A stretch of 64,000 nucleotides of DNA, taken from GCA-2733415 sp964276095 (GTDB lineage: Bacteria; Bacteroidota; Bacteroidia; Flavobacteriales; Flavobacteriaceae). Of this stretch, positions 62,134-64,000 are shown one piece after another. The DNA lies in NCBI GenBank assembly GCA_964276095.1, contig CAXYDR010000003.1:620001-684000 (forward strand). Reading direction: 5' to 3'. Under the pieces are notes generated by a model. It was not told the origin of the DNA. It was given only the letters and a program-made list of their open reading frames with translations, and searched no databases. Both the position numbers and the translations under genes were made by a program. Every line of letters starts with the position of its first letter. Positions within the stretch are counted from its first letter, which is position 1.

Positions 62134-64000
62134 TTAAAAATCTCTTCCTAAAATAAAATGTGTTTCCCAACCATTTTTTTCTCTTTGTCCAGGTAAAGCA
62201 TCAAACCCATACCCTAAATCAACACCTAATAACCCAAATGCTGGCATTTGTATCCTAACACCTAAACCGGCAGAACGATACATATTAAACGGATCATAAT
62301 CTGAATAATCGTTAAACGAATTTCCTGCTTCAGCAAATACTAATCCGTATATACTTGCAGCCTGAGATTTCATTGCTATAGGATGTCTTAATTCAAGTGA
62401 AAATCTATTAAAAATAATACCTCCTTCATTACTAGACAAACTTCCATTATCTGGATATCCTCTCATTCGAATTGTTTCCCTGTTTTCTAAACCTGAGTTT
62501 CCTAAACCACTTCCTCCAACATCATAACGCTCAAAAGGAACAACTCCTCTGTCTTTATTATATGCTCCTAAAAAACCAAAATTAACATTTGTCCTTAAAA
62601 TTAAACGCTTATACAAACTTGTATACCAATCTCCTTCAAATTTAACTTTATAAAACTCTAACCACCTGTATCTTTCCTGATCAACTTTACTTAAGTCCGC
62701 CGTGGCGTCAACATAATTTGCAACAACATTATTGTTTGCATCTACATAATTACCGTGACTATTTTTCAACTTATATTCTTCTAAGTTTTCTAAATTTTTA
62801 TAATCCACTCCATTTACCAATGAGTATGGAAAAGTAAACTTACCTGTTAATGAAAATTTAGATCCACGTACAGGAAATATAGGATTAATCCCTTTACTAT
62901 CTCTTGACAAGCCAATGGTATATGCTAAACTATTAGAGAATCCATCTTTAATATTTCTAAATAAACTTGATTGATAATTCTTTAAATTATAATGCTGTAA
63001 CGATACAGATTGACTTAATGTAAAGTAATCATCTGGAACCTTCAGACGTTTTGCTAGTCCGACAGAAATACCTAATATTCCAAACTGCTGATCTTTATTA
63101 ACACGTCGATTCTCATATCTAAAATAACGAGAATATGATAATGAAACCGAAAACTGTTGCGGTTTTTTACCACCTAACCATGGCTCCATAAACGAAAAAC
63201 TATACGTTTGATACGTCTGAGCCGCTGAAGCTCTTAAAGATAGTGATTGTCCGTCACCCATTGGCAAAGGGTGATATGCATCTTTATTGAAAATATTTTT
63301 AATAGAGAAATTATTAAATGATAAACCTAGCGTACCAATAAATCCACCTCCACCAAAACCACCTTGCAATTCGATTTGACTTGCTCCTTTTTCAACTACT
63401 GAATACTCTACATCAACCGTACCTTCATTAGGGTTTGGGTTTTTAATGTTTGGCACTAACTGTTCCGCATCAAAGAATCCCATTTGACCTAATTCACGTA
63501 AACTTCTGATAATGTTTTTCTTACTATAAACTTGACCTGGTTTTGTTCTTAACTCTCTATAAACAACATGATCATTTGTTTTATCATTCCCCGCAACTGT
63601 AATATTTTTAAAACGAGTTAACTTCCCTTCTGAAATCCTTATTTCAAAGTCTATAGTATCATTTCTTACTCCGGTTTCTACGGGAACCACATTCGAAAAC
63701 ATGTACCCATTATTTTGATACAAATTCGTAACATCATCCGCATCAGGATCTGTAGCATCTGCTATTTGTTTTTCCAATAATATTGCATTGTATACATCAC
63801 CTCTAAATAACCCCAATTTTCGTTTAAGATACTTGTCTGTATACACAGTATTACCTGTAAATTCAATATTACCTATATAATATTTTTTACCTTCTTTGAT
63901 ATCAATTTTTAACGAAACAGTCTTGTTCTCATTAAAAACAGGATTACTTCCGTTAACTTGTATATCCCTATATCCTTTTTCTTTATATGTTTCAACTATT
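62134..64000 (-). CDS. bamA: Outer-membrane protein assembly factor BamA (partial at right edge)
   Basis: The frame is open from the stop at 62134 to the window edge, about 622 residues, without a start; a GTG at 63846 is internal, since the upstream frame continues with EFTGNT and other POTRA residues. Several POTRA domains precede a 16-strand barrel (from about 190 residues after the GTG). VRGF-like loop 6 appears as RMRGYPDNGSL, and the C terminus ends in GRDF with the final Phe. BamA inserts barrels into the outer membrane. Two OmpH genes follow it. Confidence 0.96.
   Translation of the reverse strand, partial: IVETYKEKGYRDIQVNGSNPVFNENKTVSLKIDIKEGKKYYIGNIEFTGNTVYTDKYLKRKLGLFRGDVYNAILLEKQIADATDPDADDVTNLYQNNGYMFSNVVPVETGVRNDTIDFEIRISEGKLTRFKNITVAGNDKTNDHVVYRELRTKPGQVYSKKNIIRSLRELGQMGFFDAEQLVPNIKNPNPNEGTVDVEYSVVEKGASQIELQGGFGGGGFIGTLGLSFNNFSIKNIFNKDAYHPLPMGDGQSLSLRASAAQTYQTYSFSFMEPWLGGKKPQQFSVSLSYSRYFRYENRRVNKDQQFGILGISVGLAKRLKVPDDYFTLSQSVSLQHYNLKNYQSSLFRNIKDGFSNSLAYTIGLSRDSKGINPIFPVRGSKFSLTGKFTFPYSLVNGVDYKNLENLEEYKLKNSHGNYVDANNNVVANYVDATADLSKVDQERYRWLEFYKVKFEGDWYTSLYKRLILRTNVNFGFLGAYNKDRGVVPFERYDVGGSGLGNSGLENRETIRMRGYPDNGSLSSNEGGIIFNRFSLELRHPIAMKSQAASIYGLVFAEAGNSFNDYSDYDPFNMYRSAGLGVRIQMPAFGLLGVDLGYGFDALPGQREKNGWETHFILGRDF

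Noticed and set aside
63844..63846. GTG as the start of BamA
   Set aside because: The frame stays open with POTRA-like sequence up to the window edge, so the GTG is internal.

Overview
The window is AT-rich, densely coding chromosomal DNA from a member of the Bacteroidota, almost certainly Flavobacteriaceae. The evidence is the set of class-typical genes: exosortase F (XrtF) with its partner protein, a mevalonate-pathway HMG-CoA reductase beside a GYDIA-type GHMP kinase, a DnaG without zinc ligands, tandem OmpH genes below BamA, a lone LptC lipoprotein, and repeated promoter boxes of the Bacteroidota form TAnnTTTG. No phage, transposase, integrase, CRISPR array or rRNA was seen. The genus cannot be fixed from the sequence; a marine flavobacterium is a reasonable guess.

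Layout. 0-5.6 kb: the end of a probable NAD+ synthase gene, DNA primase, an ECF sigma / membrane protein / beta-barrel operon, and a polyprenyl diphosphate synthase. 5.7-6.1 kb: a tandem duplication carrying two identical tRNA-Phe genes, each with its own promoter and terminator. 6.1-10.3 kb: a rightward operon of coaX, a beta-barrel protein, a TPR-like protein, lptC and a small membrane protein. 10.3-12.6 kb: mevalonate-pathway pair. 12.7-18.9 kb: a peptide-use cluster (secreted DPP IV-type peptidase, two POT transporters) and a secreted thioredoxin-like protein. 19-29.9 kb: DUF4153, ComEC, AsmA, DUF2797, GH3 and SDR proteins. 29.9-35.5 kb: tyrS, a lipoprotein peptide deformylase, a LuxE-like protein, serS and a universal stress protein. 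35.6-40.4 kb: the rimP-nusA-infB operon behind a leader hairpin that looks like an attenuator. 40.5-44.0 kb: a CNNM/CorC membrane protein and a PpiD-like foldase. 44.3-47.3 kb: surE, a small membrane protein, lpxB and an NlpC/P60 lipoprotein on the minus strand, followed by a candidate small RNA. 47.4-51.5 kb: C-terminal processing protease, an ABC permease and a secreted endonuclease. 51.5-51.9 kb: a non-coding strip with repeats and the tail of a dead acyl-CoA thioesterase gene. 51.9-57.4 kb: the mreB-mreC-mreD-PBP2-rodA elongasome operon. 57.5-64 kb: purH, a GAF protein, the XrtF pair, two OmpH chaperones and BamA, which runs off the right edge.

Themes. Much of the window serves the cell envelope: outer-membrane assembly (BamA, OmpH), LPS (LptC, LpxB), cell-wall elongation (Mre/Rod, NlpC/P60) and periplasmic quality control (PpiD, Ctp). 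The rest is mainly translation and replication housekeeping. The least expected items are the candidate small RNA at 44.2 kb, the rimP leader attenuator, an exported peptide deformylase with an intact active site, the thioesterase remnant between repeats, and the tandem tRNA-Phe units whose terminator stems differ by compensatory changes.
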